Notes: a model not told the origin generated them from the letters alone. DNA of 43,669 bases from a bacterium (GCA_027624795.1 JAQBTX010000002.1:1-43669); one strand, 5' to 3'. Shown: positions 20,327 through 29,521, counted from the stretch's first letter. Translations and numbers: made by a program.

Positions 20327-21523
20327 ATGAAGCACATATCGGTCTATGATCCTACTGCCAAAGATGCGCAAAGCCGTGTTCGTGGAATTGGACGCTACTA
20401 TCAAACGTTACGAGAAGCGCTTGACACGTTAGATCATATGGAGCCTAGCAACAAGGCAGATTCAAGTAACGTCGCAGCTGTATCACCGTTTCAAACGACT
20501 TCATCAAACCCTGCAGACAATCTCCTGATTCAATATACGTCAGATATCAAAAACATAAAAAAAGAAGATATTGCGGTAAATCCCTTTTTTAGCCCTATAC
20601 AAAAGCCAGTTTCAGTTCACAAAGTAGGAAGTAAACGGATAGCGGTAATTCATGACATTATTCCGCTCAAATACCCCAAGCGGTTCCCTCTTGGACTACG
20701 GGGAAAGTGGTATGAATTCTTATGTAATCGAGCGAAGAACAAATATGACGTAATTATTACTGATTCTGAGGCAAGTAAACAAGATCTCATAAACATATAC
20801 AAAATACCACAAAACAATATCAAAGTGATATATCCTACGGTACCTCGCATGTTTTTACCCCATGTAGATTCTCATTCTGCTCATCATCCGTTTCATACTG
20901 ATGAGGAAGGAATCAAGCCCGAATTTACTCCTTTAGATTTTGCGAAAATGAGCTCAAATAAAAATCTTACAAACCTGAATGACTTTGTAATCTACGTGGG
21001 AGATGCCACCTGGAACAAAAACCTGCCTGCCCTTGCTCAAGCAGTCAAACTCGCCAATGTAAACTGCGTTTGTGTAGGAAAGGTATTTGAGCCCAAACAA
21101 GGACAAACCAAACCACACCCATGGCATACATCACTTCTACAATTTTTAAAAATGGTCGAAGGTGATAAGCGCTTTATATTCCCAGGATTTGTATCAGATA
21201 TTGAACTTTTGACGCTCTATAAAAGGGCAAAAACAAATCTCCTTCTTTCACATGATGAAGGATTTGGGTTGTCATTTATTGAAGCTGGTTTTATGAGTAC
21301 GCCAAGCATTCTTTCGGATATTCCCGTATTTCGAGAGATAGCGGGTAACGCTGCAGACTTTGTTGGCGGGAATAATCCAAAAGATATTGCTCAAAAAATA
21401 GTTGAACATTATTATGACTCAGTTAGACAAGAAAAAATGAGCATAATGGCATTTGATCGAGCTCAAGACTATCACCCAAAGCGATTTCAACAAAAATGGG
21501 TAGAAGTATTAACGTTCATATGA
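20327..21523 (+). CDS. Glycosyltransferase, GT4-like
   Basis: 398 aa; IAVIHDIIPLKYP, YVGDATWNKNLPALAQAV, HDEGFGLSFIEAGFMSTPSILSDIPVFREIAGNAADFV. Confidence 0.85.
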   Translation: MKHISVYDPTAKDAQSRVRGIGRYYQTLREALDTLDHMEPSNKADSSNVAAVSPFQTTSSNPADNLLIQYTSDIKNIKKEDIAVNPFFSPIQKPVSVHKVGSKRIAVIHDIIPLKYPKRFPLGLRGKWYEFLCNRAKNKYDVIITDSEASKQDLINIYKIPQNNIKVIYPTVPRMFLPHVDSHSAHHPFHTDEEGIKPEFTPLDFAKMSSNKNLTNLNDFVIYVGDATWNKNLPALAQAVKLANVNCVCVGKVFEPKQGQTKPHPWHTSLLQFLKMVEGDKRFIFPGFVSDIELLTLYKRAKTNLLLSHDEGFGLSFIEAGFMSTPSILSDIPVFREIAGNAADFVGGNNPKDIAQKIVEHYYDSVRQEKMSIMAFDRAQDYHPKRFQQKWVEVLTFI

Positions 21524-21714
21524 CCCTCTTTTACTTTATCGTCATCGCAATAGTATATATCATGACTATGCATTTGGCAGTAAAATCTTCGAGTGGATTT
21601 AACAACTTCCAAATTGTGACGTTGTTTGTGGTGGGTGGTGTTTTAGGATGGGCATTAGATTCTTATCTTACTGGATTTGTATTTGCCATGATCATGCATC
21701 TCATGTTTTGGTAG
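21520..21714 (+). CDS. Small two-TM membrane protein
   Basis: MTLFYFIVIAIVYIMTMHLAVKSSSGFNNFQIVTLFVVGGVLGWALDSYLTGFVFAMIMHLMFW; ATGA overlap with the glycosyltransferase stop. Confidence 0.6.
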   Translation: MTLFYFIVIAIVYIMTMHLAVKSSSGFNNFQIVTLFVVGGVLGWALDSYLTGFVFAMIMHLMFW

Positions 21715-21718
21715 GATT

Positions 21719-22666
21719 TTACACAATATTAAACAGTCTTTTCCCATTTTCAGTAGTGATACGATCAACTTCCTCAACAGTCAATCCTTTGATTTTTGCC
21801 ACCGATTGGGCAATATAAGAGAGATTAGCTGGTTCGTTTGGGTATTTCTTTTGCGAGAGTAAGGGCTCAGGGAGAATGTATGGGCTGTCTGTTTCGAGCA
21901 CTAACATTTCGATCGGCACTGACCGAATAAAATCTTGCTTAACCTTATCATACGTTACGTCACCATCTACCCCTATGAACATATGATGGTCTTTGGCGAT
22001 AGATAAAAGACGTTCGTCTGCCTCACAACAATGAAGAACGCTTCGACCTTCAAGCTTTGGATCCCACGCATCACTTAGTATCGAAACGAGCTCATTGGCA
22101 GCTTCCCTGTTATGCAAAATGATACTTTTGCCATATTGAATGGCAAGCCGCATGTGTTTGCGAAATAACGCACGTTGTGTTTCTAAAAAGCGCTCGTCCA
22201 CCGCATATTGCGCATACTTAGTATTTTCATAAACATGCCTATCCATACCTACTTCACCAATGGCAACTACTTTTGGGTGAGAAAGGAGTGATTCAATTTC
22301 ATAAAGATCGTCTGAAATATATTTTTTGATTTCTTCTGAACATCCCTCCCCCTTCGGGTACTCCCTTTGTAAGGGAGATCTAGTAGCAGGTCCCCCTTCA
22401 GGAAGGGGGTCTCTCCCGACTTGTCGGGAGAGAGGGGATGTTTTCAATGAGTTTTTGAGATATTTAGCTACATGATGTGGATGTATGCCAACTGCCGCGT
22501 ATATATGATCGTTTTCTTGGGCAATTCTCACTGCTTCACGAGATGTTTTTACATCAGTTCCCGGAACCACCATGTGGGTAACTCTGGCTGCATGAGCACG
22601 GTCAATCACTTCTGCTACATTCTTCTTAAATCGCTTGAAATTGAGATGTGTATGAGTATCGAACAT
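21719..22666 (-). CDS. tatD: TatD-family metal-dependent DNase/hydrolase with an internal repeat insertion
   Basis: MFDTHTHLNFKRF, YAAVGIHPHHV, VAIGEVGMDRH, SIILHNREA, LVLETDSPYILPEP; ORF track start at 22843 overlaps rpiB and is likely too far upstream. Confidence 0.9.
   Translation of the reverse strand: MFDTHTHLNFKRFKKNVAEVIDRAHAARVTHMVVPGTDVKTSREAVRIAQENDHIYAAVGIHPHHVAKYLKNSLKTSPLSRQVGRDPLPEGGPATRSPLQREYPKGEGCSEEIKKYISDDLYEIESLLSHPKVVAIGEVGMDRHVYENTKYAQYAVDERFLETQRALFRKHMRLAIQYGKSIILHNREAANELVSILSDAWDPKLEGRSVLHCCEADERLLSIAKDHHMFIGVDGDVTYDKVKQDFIRSVPIEMLVLETDSPYILPEPLLSQKKYPNEPANLSYIAQSVAKIKGLTVEEVDRITTENGKRLFNIV
22341..22440. repeat. 100-bp palindrome-rich element inside tatD
   Basis: catccctcccccttcgggtactccctttgtaagggag...cccccttcaggaagggggtctctcccgacttgtcgggagagaggggatg; several nested palindromes. 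Confidence 0.8.
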
Positions 22667-22687
22667 GATATATAGTATACTAAACAT

Positions 22688-23134
22688 ATGACCATCTTCA
22701 TCGGCGCGGATCACCGAGGTTTTGAGCTTAAAAATAGGCTGGTTGAATACTTGCAAAACAAAGACATTCGTGTGGAAGATCTGGGAAATTACGAGTATGA
22801 ACCCGAAGATGACTACCCTGATTACGCACAAAAAGTAGCGCAAGCGGTACTACAACATCCCGATAACTTTCTTGGTATTGTGATCTGTGGTTCTGGTATA
22901 GGAGTGTGCATGGCAGCCAATAGAAATAAGGGGATTTATTGCGGCATGGGGGTGAATAAAGAACAGGTAAAGCATGGCAGAGAAAATGACCATATCAATG
23001 TACTTTCCTTATCATCTGATCTGTCGAGTCAAGAAGAAGCAGAACAGATGATAGATGCTTTTATTGAAACAAAGCCTATCGAGAAGGAGAAATATAAGAG
23101 AAGACTTCAAAAAATAGATGGGAATGAAGATTAA
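22688..23134 (+). CDS. rpiB: Ribose-5-phosphate isomerase B / LacAB family
   Basis: IFIGADHRGFELKNRLVEYL, VEDLGN, DYPDYAQKVAQAV, GIVICGSGIGVCMAANRNKGI. Confidence 0.93.
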   Translation: MTIFIGADHRGFELKNRLVEYLQNKDIRVEDLGNYEYEPEDDYPDYAQKVAQAVLQHPDNFLGIVICGSGIGVCMAANRNKGIYCGMGVNKEQVKHGRENDHINVLSLSSDLSSQEEAEQMIDAFIETKPIEKEKYKRRLQKIDGNED

Positions 23135-23155
23135 ACTCGTATCTGATAGTTCCTA

Positions 23156-24022
23156 CTAAACTCCAATCTTCCAAATCCCCTTTTCGCGAAACGCAGGGAT
23201 CGTCTGCCTTTTTGCAGCATTTAAAAGAGTATGAATTGATCTGTTGTTCTTCTTTGCGTATGCTGAGACGGGAATAATTTCTCTCCCATCTAAATAGGCT
23301 AGTCGTTTATGAAGCGACTCAAGAACAGCCATTTCGATAATAGCGTTCATACTTTCTAAGTGTTGTGAATCGTCATATAAGCGTAATGCACGATAATAGT
23401 GATTTTTTTCCTTATTTCTTAGCATGATTGGGGGAAAGCCCGCCTTAATCAAAAGATAATTGTTAATGACACGCCCTATTCTTCCATTACCATCAATAAA
23501 TGGATGAATGCTTTCAAATTGTGCATGAAATTTTGCTACTCTATGAATAATCGGGATTTCAATGTCTGACTCATATTGATCAAGTGCTTCTGAAATTCTA
23601 TCTATAATAAATTCAGATGGAAGTCCAATACGATTACCAACTCTTACCATTTCTCCACCAGTACGAAATCTTCCCGCAATGTCATTGGAAATATTGGTAA
23701 GAAGTATCTTATGCATGAGGAGAATCAAGTCTGTTGTCAGGGGTCTTTTTGAAGCAATGTTTGATACATACTCATACACCTGTGAAAGACTTTTTGCTTC
23801 AAACACCTCTCGTAGTGAAGTGTGTCTACCTATATCTTGTAATAGAAGTATCTTCTCTGTTTCTGGGAGAGTAAGTGTTGAATTTTCAATTGCATTTGAG
23901 TTGTATACTCGCTCAGCCAACTCCACTTCATCAACCATCTGCAATAGTGATTCTCTTCCTCTTCTTTTTAGAAGATACTGAGAAAAGAGCTCAGATATTT
24001 TTTTTACTTTCGTTAATCTCAT
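23156..24022 (-). CDS. Fic family protein (AMPylase-like) with N-terminal inhibitory motif
   Basis: 288 aa; Fic motif HPFIDGNGRIGR; SNAIEN fits the inhibitory (S/T)xxxE(G/N) motif; C-terminal HTH-like region. Confidence 0.9.
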   Translation of the reverse strand: MRLTKVKKISELFSQYLLKRRGRESLLQMVDEVELAERVYNSNAIENSTLTLPETEKILLLQDIGRHTSLREVFEAKSLSQVYEYVSNIASKRPLTTDLILLMHKILLTNISNDIAGRFRTGGEMVRVGNRIGLPSEFIIDRISEALDQYESDIEIPIIHRVAKFHAQFESIHPFIDGNGRIGRVINNYLLIKAGFPPIMLRNKEKNHYYRALRLYDDSQHLESMNAIIEMAVLESLHKRLAYLDGREIIPVSAYAKKNNRSIHTLLNAAKRQTIPAFREKGIWKIGV

Positions 24023-24091
24023 GGATAAATAATATCATATTAACGTTATTTTGTCAATTATCGTTAATTATTACTTTATTCTTATAAAGAT

Positions 24092-25180
24092 TCATACTCG
24101 TATCTGATATTTCCCTTGATTATTTTTCTCTACTATCCCCGAGAGCTCCATGGTAGATAATAAGGTGAGAATTTGATGGATGGGTGCTTTGACCAATCGG
24201 GCAAGTTCATCGGGAGTAAATGCTTCTTTAGCTAAAAGCTCTGCAAGTGCGCGCTCTTTTTCACCTAGTTGACTCATGACTCGTTCTACTGCCTGATTGT
24301 TTTCCATCCCATATTCTTCCAACACATCTGCGCCGGAGGTGATGAGTTTGGCTCCATTTTTAAGAAGCCTGGTAGGCGCTTCAGATTGACTTGAAGTGAT
24401 AGGGACCGGTGGTGCAAATACGTCTTTGCCTTGTTCGAGAGCGAGGCGAGCGGTGATGAGTGAGCCAGAATTTTTGAGTCCTTCGGTAACTATCACCCCG
24501 CGCGATAATCCAGACACGATGCGATTTCGTGATACAAACATCCCTTTAATGGTTTGCATATGTGATGGGAATTCAGACATTACCAGACCGCCCGACGCGA
24601 TGATCTTGTAGTAGAGCTCTTCATGGGTGGGTGGCGAGATGTAATTAATGCCAGAACCAAGCACGGCAATGGTACGCTTTCCTTCGTTTAAGGCTGCCCA
24701 GTGAGCAATACCATCAACTCCGAGTGCCATGCCAGATACAATCACGCAGCCCGCTTGTGCGAGTTCTCTACTAAATTTGGTTGTTATCTGTCTGCCATAA
24801 TCTGACGGCTTGCGGGTCCCCACAATAGCTATGAGCAGATCCTTTTCCCAATTATATGAAGAGATGTCCCCTTTTACATACAGGCAAATAGGCGGATCAT
24901 ATAAATTCATAAGCTGAGGTGGGTATTGTGGATGTTCGCGCGTAAGTACTGTGATACCTGATTTTATAATTGATTCAATTTCCTTTTGAGGATTAAATGA
25001 GTTACGAAATACGACAAACTTGTTTGCCAATGATACCCCAAGATACGTGGTGAGATCTTGTGGTGAAGCGTTATATGCAGATGCAGCATCACCAAAAACT
25101 CGCATCAAAAGATCAAATTTAATGGGACCAATACCCATAAAGTAGGAAAACCCTAAGTAATACTGAAGATTATCATCCAT
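24092..25180 (-). CDS. dprA: DNA-processing protein DprA
   Basis: 362 aa; IAIVGTRKPSDYGRQIT, CVIVSGMALGVDGIAHWAAL, IAVLGSGINYISP, RNRIVSGLSRGVIVTEGLKNSGSLITARLALEQGKDVFAPP. Confidence 0.95.
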   Translation of the reverse strand: MDDNLQYYLGFSYFMGIGPIKFDLLMRVFGDAASAYNASPQDLTTYLGVSLANKFVVFRNSFNPQKEIESIIKSGITVLTREHPQYPPQLMNLYDPPICLYVKGDISSYNWEKDLLIAIVGTRKPSDYGRQITTKFSRELAQAGCVIVSGMALGVDGIAHWAALNEGKRTIAVLGSGINYISPPTHEELYYKIIASGGLVMSEFPSHMQTIKGMFVSRNRIVSGLSRGVIVTEGLKNSGSLITARLALEQGKDVFAPPVPITSSQSEAPTRLLKNGAKLITSGADVLEEYGMENNQAVERVMSQLGEKERALAELLAKEAFTPDELARLVKAPIHQILTLLSTMELSGIVEKNNQGKYQIRV

Positions 25181-25246
25181 TCTTCATTCTACTATGTAAT
25201 TGTGTTATGATGGTGTAAAGGTATATATATTATACTTATGGAGCAT

Positions 25247-25268
25247 ATGTTATAATACGTTATAACAT
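25247..25268. promoter_or_regulatory. Perfect inverted repeat upstream of the abrB-doc operon, putative operator
   Basis: ATGTTATAA-tacg-TTATAACAT; 9-bp arms, 4-bp spacer, 17 bp before the antitoxin ATG. Confidence 0.6.
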
Positions 25269-25285
25269 TATTAATTAATACTATT

Positions 25286-25534
25286 ATGGAACAAAGAATA
25301 ATAAATATTGGGAACTCTCAAGGTATCATTTTGTCAAAAAAAATATTAGAAAAGATTGGTCTGACAACGGGTAACACTATTGTGATTGATGTTGATGAAA
25401 ATAATAAACAAGTGGTTCTACGAGACCCTGATTCTAAACCACCGGTAACAATAACTCCTCAACTTGTTAAATGGCTCGAGGGCTTCAATAAAAAGAATTA
25501 TGCGTTGTTAAAGGAATTGGCAAAAACACCATGA
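25286..25534 (+). CDS. AbrB/MazE-like antitoxin
   Basis: 82 aa; MEQRIINIGNSQGIILSKKILEKIGLTTGNTIVIDVDENNKQVVLR. Confidence 0.8.
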   Translation: MEQRIINIGNSQGIILSKKILEKIGLTTGNTIVIDVDENNKQVVLRDPDSKPPVTITPQLVKWLEGFNKKNYALLKELAKTP

Positions 25535-25920
25535 TTGTATACTTGTCTATTGAAGAGATCATGTATATTCATGACAATATGATTCAGATATATGGCGGAA
25601 GATCTGATGTCCATGATTTTACTCTGCTCCATTCTGCAACAGAAAGATCCAAAGCCACATTCAATGGTAAGGATTTGTACGATAGTCTTTTTGATAAAGC
25701 TTCCGCACTTATTCAATCACTTATTCTTAATCATCCATTTGATGATGGAAATAAACGGACTGCGTTTACTTCTTGTGCTGGTTTTCTCTATCTGAATGGT
25801 TATGAATTAGAATTTACAAAAAATGAGGCAATTGCATTTACTTTAAATATAGACGATCATACTCTTTCATTTGATAAAATCTCAGATTGGCTAAAAGTTC
25901 ATAGTAAGAAGTTAAGCTGA
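25531..25920 (+). CDS. Doc-like toxin (Fic/Doc family)
   Basis: 129 aa; HPFDDGNKRTAF Doc motif; 4-bp ATGA overlap with antitoxin. Confidence 0.9.
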   Translation: MIVYLSIEEIMYIHDNMIQIYGGRSDVHDFTLLHSATERSKATFNGKDLYDSLFDKASALIQSLILNHPFDDGNKRTAFTSCAGFLYLNGYELEFTKNEAIAFTLNIDDHTLSFDKISDWLKVHSKKLS

Positions 25921-25983
25921 TATTTACTTCCGTACTCCCCTATACTATCTCAAAGATATGCCGTTGCATTCGGATGAAGAGCT

Positions 25984-26382
25984 TTACCATAACACCGATA
26001 ATCCATGTTGTTCATACTTTTTCATTTCCTTATCTTTCGATATGAGAATATAGTTTGACTGTATGGCCTGCCATACCAGCATGCGATCAAATGGGTCTCC
26101 ATGCTCTCGGGGAAGTTGGTGCATGGATGCAGCAACTTCCGGTTGTAGATTGGTAATTGTTCCTCCTGCCGTCTGGAATTTTCTAACGATATCTTCAGGA
26201 TGTATACCTGATGGAAGCACTATTTTTCCAAGTGCGTATTTTAAAGAAATCTCCCATAAAGAAAGAGCACTCACATGCATGGTATTTTGAGGATCGGTTA
26301 TGGTAGAATGCACCTTCCCAGAAAGCTTTTTGGGAGAAAAAAGGCTCCATAGAAGGGTATGGGTATCGAAAAGATAATTCAT
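25984..26382 (-). CDS. PIN-domain VapC-like toxin
   Basis: 132 aa; MNYLFDTHTLLWSLF, ALSLWEISLKYALGKI, HGDPFDRMLVWQAIQSNYILISKD. Confidence 0.88.
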   Translation of the reverse strand: MNYLFDTHTLLWSLFSPKKLSGKVHSTITDPQNTMHVSALSLWEISLKYALGKIVLPSGIHPEDIVRKFQTAGGTITNLQPEVAASMHQLPREHGDPFDRMLVWQAIQSNYILISKDKEMKKYEQHGLSVLW

Positions 26383-26621
26383 AATCCAAGCAACTCTTCA
26401 TCAGACATTTTAAAATCTTCGTGAAATATGACCTCACCTTTGCTTTCAAGCAATCCCAATTTATACGGCTTCTTATGTGATATATAACGATCATAGGGAA
26501 TTACCACAGCAACTTTTTCCTTTTTTTTGCCATAAGTTACTATATAGCCCTTTCCTAAGCGTATGTGCGATAATATATCAGCAAATTGTGATTTAAATTC
26601 TCCGACCGGCAATGTGTCCAT
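26379..26621 (-). CDS. Phd/YefM-like antitoxin
   Basis: 80 aa; VGEFKSQFADILSHIRLGKGYIVTYGKKKEKVAVVIPYDRY; 4-bp overlap with the PIN gene. Confidence 0.8.
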   Translation of the reverse strand: MDTLPVGEFKSQFADILSHIRLGKGYIVTYGKKKEKVAVVIPYDRYISHKKPYKLGLLESKGEVIFHEDFKMSDEELLGL

Positions 26622-26642
26622 ATATCGGTATGTTACTCTTTT

Positions 26643-26659
26643 CTTGACAAGTTGTCAAG
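26643..26659. promoter_or_regulatory. Putative operator overlapping the -35 of the phd-vapC promoter
   Basis: CTTGACAA-g-TTGTCAAG; on the minus strand TTGACA (26658-26653), 17-nt spacer, TAACAT (26635-26630), antitoxin ATG at 26621. Confidence 0.55.
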
Positions 26660-26694
26660 TAAAATTATTTTTTCTTCCCTGCTATACTTACCTT

Positions 26695-28959
26695 ATGAGC
26701 CGTGACCAAATTATTCATCGTACCAAGGAGCTTGCAGAAAATGCAAAGGTGTTTGTCCTTGCACTTCCCAAACGATTCAAGCACCTAAGCCTTCCTATGA
26801 TGATTGCGATTATATCTGGCGGCATCATCATCGCCATCATTTTTGTAGTCACAACGTATTTATTTTTTGTAGGAGATTTGGCAACCCCTGAAAAACTCAT
26901 GAATCGTAATAATACCGGGCTCATACTCATGGATAGAAAAGGCAAGGCGTTTTACAAAACCGCCGAAGCGCGTGATATTGATATATACCCTATTGAGCGA
27001 ATACCTGATCATATGATCAAGGCCATAATTGCTATAGAAGATGATCAGTTTTATGAACATCCGGGATTTTCGCCCAAAGGGATAGCCCGTGCTTTTTGGG
27101 CAAATATTCGCGCGAGTGGATATGCTCAAGGGGGCTCTACGATAACCCAACAACTGGTGAAAAATGCGCTGTTGACCCCAGAGAAATCTATACATCGTAA
27201 ACTTCAAGAGGTGCTTTTGGCTTTAGAAGTTGATCGAAGATATACGAAAGATGAGATCCTTGAGATGTATCTTAACTCTATATACTTTGGGGCAGGAGCT
27301 TACGGCATAGAAGCCGCAGCTGCTACGTATTTTGATAAAGATGTAGCGGAACTTACGGTGGGTGAATCTGCCATACTCGCCGCGCTTCCCAAATCCCCTT
27401 CAGGACTTTCTCCCTTTGGCGGAGATTTGGAGCGGTTAGAAGCTCGGCAAACAATCATTTTAGAAAAACTGGGATATGACCCTAAAAAAGTAGGAAAGGT
27501 GAAGTATAAAGAACAAGAGGAAGAAACTCCTACTCTTGCACCTCATTTTGCCATCTGGGTTCGTGATTATTTATATGAAAAATATGGGGAAGATGAAGTT
27601 AATCGCCAGGGATTTCGGGTGATAACCACTATAGATAGAGACTATCAAACAACCGGTGAAACTCTCATTCGTCAGCATATTGGAAACTTGAACCGACGAG
27701 ATGCTACCAATGCAAGTTTAGTATCGTTAAATCCCATTACTGGTGAAATTATGGCACTCGTGGGTAGTGTGGATTGGACCGACGAAGAATTTGGAAAGTT
27801 TAATGTGGCTTTTGCCAAGCGCCAACCCGGTTCTACCTTTAAACCCATCGTATACACCCAAGCATTTACCGATGGGGCTCACCCAGAAGATAAAGTTATG
27901 GATGAAGCGATAAATATAGCCGGATATCAACCACAAAATTATGATGGCAAATTTCGCGGCGAAGTTACCCTCAGACGAGCTCTTGCCAATTCCCTCAATA
28001 TTCCCGCAGTTAAAGTCCTTCAAACGGTCGGGGTAAAAGATGCAGTAAAAATAGCTCATGATATGGGTATAACGTCTCTTGATAAAGATCAAAATTATGG
28101 ATTATCACTGGTGCTTGGTGGTGGCGAAGTAACGCTCTTTGAAATAACCCGTGCTTTTGGCGTCCTTGCTACCAATGGCGAGCTAGTTGCTTCTCATCCG
28201 ATATTAAAGATTGAAGATAAGTATGGAAAAGAAATTTACCGCTACACCTCACAAACTCGAAAAGAAATAAGCGAGAAAGAAGTAAAAGAGCCCTATGAAA
28301 AACAATTTATTGGCGGCACGTATGCAAAAAAGGTCATAGACAGTGCCGCTGCATTCCTTACAACATCAATATTGTCTGATAATGAAGCTCGTAAAGAAAC
28401 GTTAGGTGAGACCAATTGGCTCAATCTTGGTCGCCCTGCTGGAGCTAAAACCGGTACTACTAATGACTTTAGAGATGCATGGACCATAGGTTACACTCCA
28501 ACACTGGTCACTGGTATATGGGTGGGAAATAATGATAATACTCCCATGAATGGACTCTTTGGATCGGTTGCAGCAGCTCCCATATGGCATGGGTTTATGA
28601 CCGCGGCGCTCAAGGGAACTCAGCCGCGAGAATTTACCCGCCCAACATCGCTTATAGAAGTAAAGCTCTGTAAAGAAACAAATAAGTATTGTAGTTTGTG
28701 TAAAGAAACGTATTCACAATATTATTCAAAAAAACACGTTCCTGACGAAAATTGTAGTGATATAACTCCCACACCGACCCAGACTCCAACCCCACCTCCC
28801 ACCAATACTCCTGCCCCAACCAATACCCCACTTCCAACGGCAATACCAACCGCAACAACTGTTCCCAGTGCTACCTTAGTTCCTCCAACTGCAACTCCGA
28901 ATGAGCTACCAACCAATACACCAACTCCCCCTTCAGTTACCCCAACACCAACAATATAG
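26695..28959 (+). CDS. Penicillin-binding protein 1A-like (GT51 + transpeptidase) with Thr/Pro-rich C-terminal tail
   Basis: AIIAIEDDQFYEHPGFSPKGIARA, GGSTITQQLVKNALL, RKLQEVLLALEVDRRYTKDEILEMYLNSIYFG, RQPGSTFKPIVY, SLN, KTGTTNDFRDAW; ORF track start at 26563 probably over-extended. Confidence 0.95.
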   Translation: MSRDQIIHRTKELAENAKVFVLALPKRFKHLSLPMMIAIISGGIIIAIIFVVTTYLFFVGDLATPEKLMNRNNTGLILMDRKGKAFYKTAEARDIDIYPIERIPDHMIKAIIAIEDDQFYEHPGFSPKGIARAFWANIRASGYAQGGSTITQQLVKNALLTPEKSIHRKLQEVLLALEVDRRYTKDEILEMYLNSIYFGAGAYGIEAAAATYFDKDVAELTVGESAILAALPKSPSGLSPFGGDLERLEARQTIILEKLGYDPKKVGKVKYKEQEEETPTLAPHFAIWVRDYLYEKYGEDEVNRQGFRVITTIDRDYQTTGETLIRQHIGNLNRRDATNASLVSLNPITGEIMALVGSVDWTDEEFGKFNVAFAKRQPGSTFKPIVYTQAFTDGAHPEDKVMDEAINIAGYQPQNYDGKFRGEVTLRRALANSLNIPAVKVLQTVGVKDAVKIAHDMGITSLDKDQNYGLSLVLGGGEVTLFEITRAFGVLATNGELVASHPILKIEDKYGKEIYRYTSQTRKEISEKEVKEPYEKQFIGGTYAKKVIDSAAAFLTTSILSDNEARKETLGETNWLNLGRPAGAKTGTTNDFRDAWTIGYTPTLVTGIWVGNNDNTPMNGLFGSVAAAPIWHGFMTAALKGTQPREFTRPTSLIEVKLCKETNKYCSLCKETYSQYYSKKHVPDENCSDITPTPTQTPTPPPTNTPAPTNTPLPTAIPTATTVPSATLVPPTATPNELPTNTPTPPSVTPTPTI

Positions 28960-28986
28960 TTTAGATGACAGTTTTATTCAGATATA

Positions 28987-29280
28987 TCATTCCTTTCGAT
29001 AAATATCTTTCCTATGACCAATGCGCAAGATCAGTATAACAAGATCCTCATCATACCTATCATAAAGTATGCGATAATCACCAACACGTGCACGATATTG
29101 GGCGATATTTCTCCCCTTGAGTGCTTTGTATTGATTGGAGTACCGGCGTGAAGTAAGATTTTTTATTGTTTTGAGTATTGGTTTTTGAATCGAAGGATCC
29201 AGTTTTTGAAAGTCTTTTTGTGCTCGTCTGGTAAGTTGAATGGAAAAAGAACTACTCATCAGAAATAACCAATTCATCAA
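28987..29280 (-). CDS. RelE/ParE-family toxin
   Basis: 97 aa; FSIQLTRRAQKDFQKLDPSIQKPILKTIKNL...YRARVGDYRILYDRYDEDLVILILRIGHRKDIYR. Confidence 0.9.
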   Translation of the reverse strand: MMNWLFLMSSSFSIQLTRRAQKDFQKLDPSIQKPILKTIKNLTSRRYSNQYKALKGRNIAQYRARVGDYRILYDRYDEDLVILILRIGHRKDIYRKE

Positions 29281-29521
29281 TTGAAATTGTTTTTCCTTTT
29301 TTATACTCCGCTCTTCCCTGCTTTATTTCTTTCTGTAGCGTTGGTGAATTTAATTCAAGTAAAATATCTTCGATTTCCTGATAATCTTCAAATGGGATTG
29401 CCACCATAGCTGGCTTACTTCTGTTCGTAACAAGATAATGACCTCCTTGCTGTTTTATTTGAGCAGCAATTTTCGGTAGGTTAGTTTGAAATTCTTTAAT
29501 GCCGAAAACGTCTTGTATCAT
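29252..29521 (-). CDS. Phd/YefM-family antitoxin
   Basis: 89 aa; FGIKEFQTNLPKIAAQIKQQGGHYLVTNRSKPAMVAIPFEDYQEIEDIL; 29-bp overlap with the toxin ORF. Confidence 0.85.
   Translation of the reverse strand: MIQDVFGIKEFQTNLPKIAAQIKQQGGHYLVTNRSKPAMVAIPFEDYQEIEDILLELNSPTLQKEIKQGRAEYKKGKTISIDELVISDE

Noticed and set aside
22667-22843. N-terminal extension of the TatD ORF
   Set aside because: Overlaps rpiB on the opposite strand; the canonical TatD start MFDTHTHLNF is at 22666.
28652-28916. Antisense Gly/Val-rich ORFs (28652-28858, 28722-28916)
   Set aside because: Mirror of the Thr/Pro-rich tail of PBP1A; low-complexity artefact.
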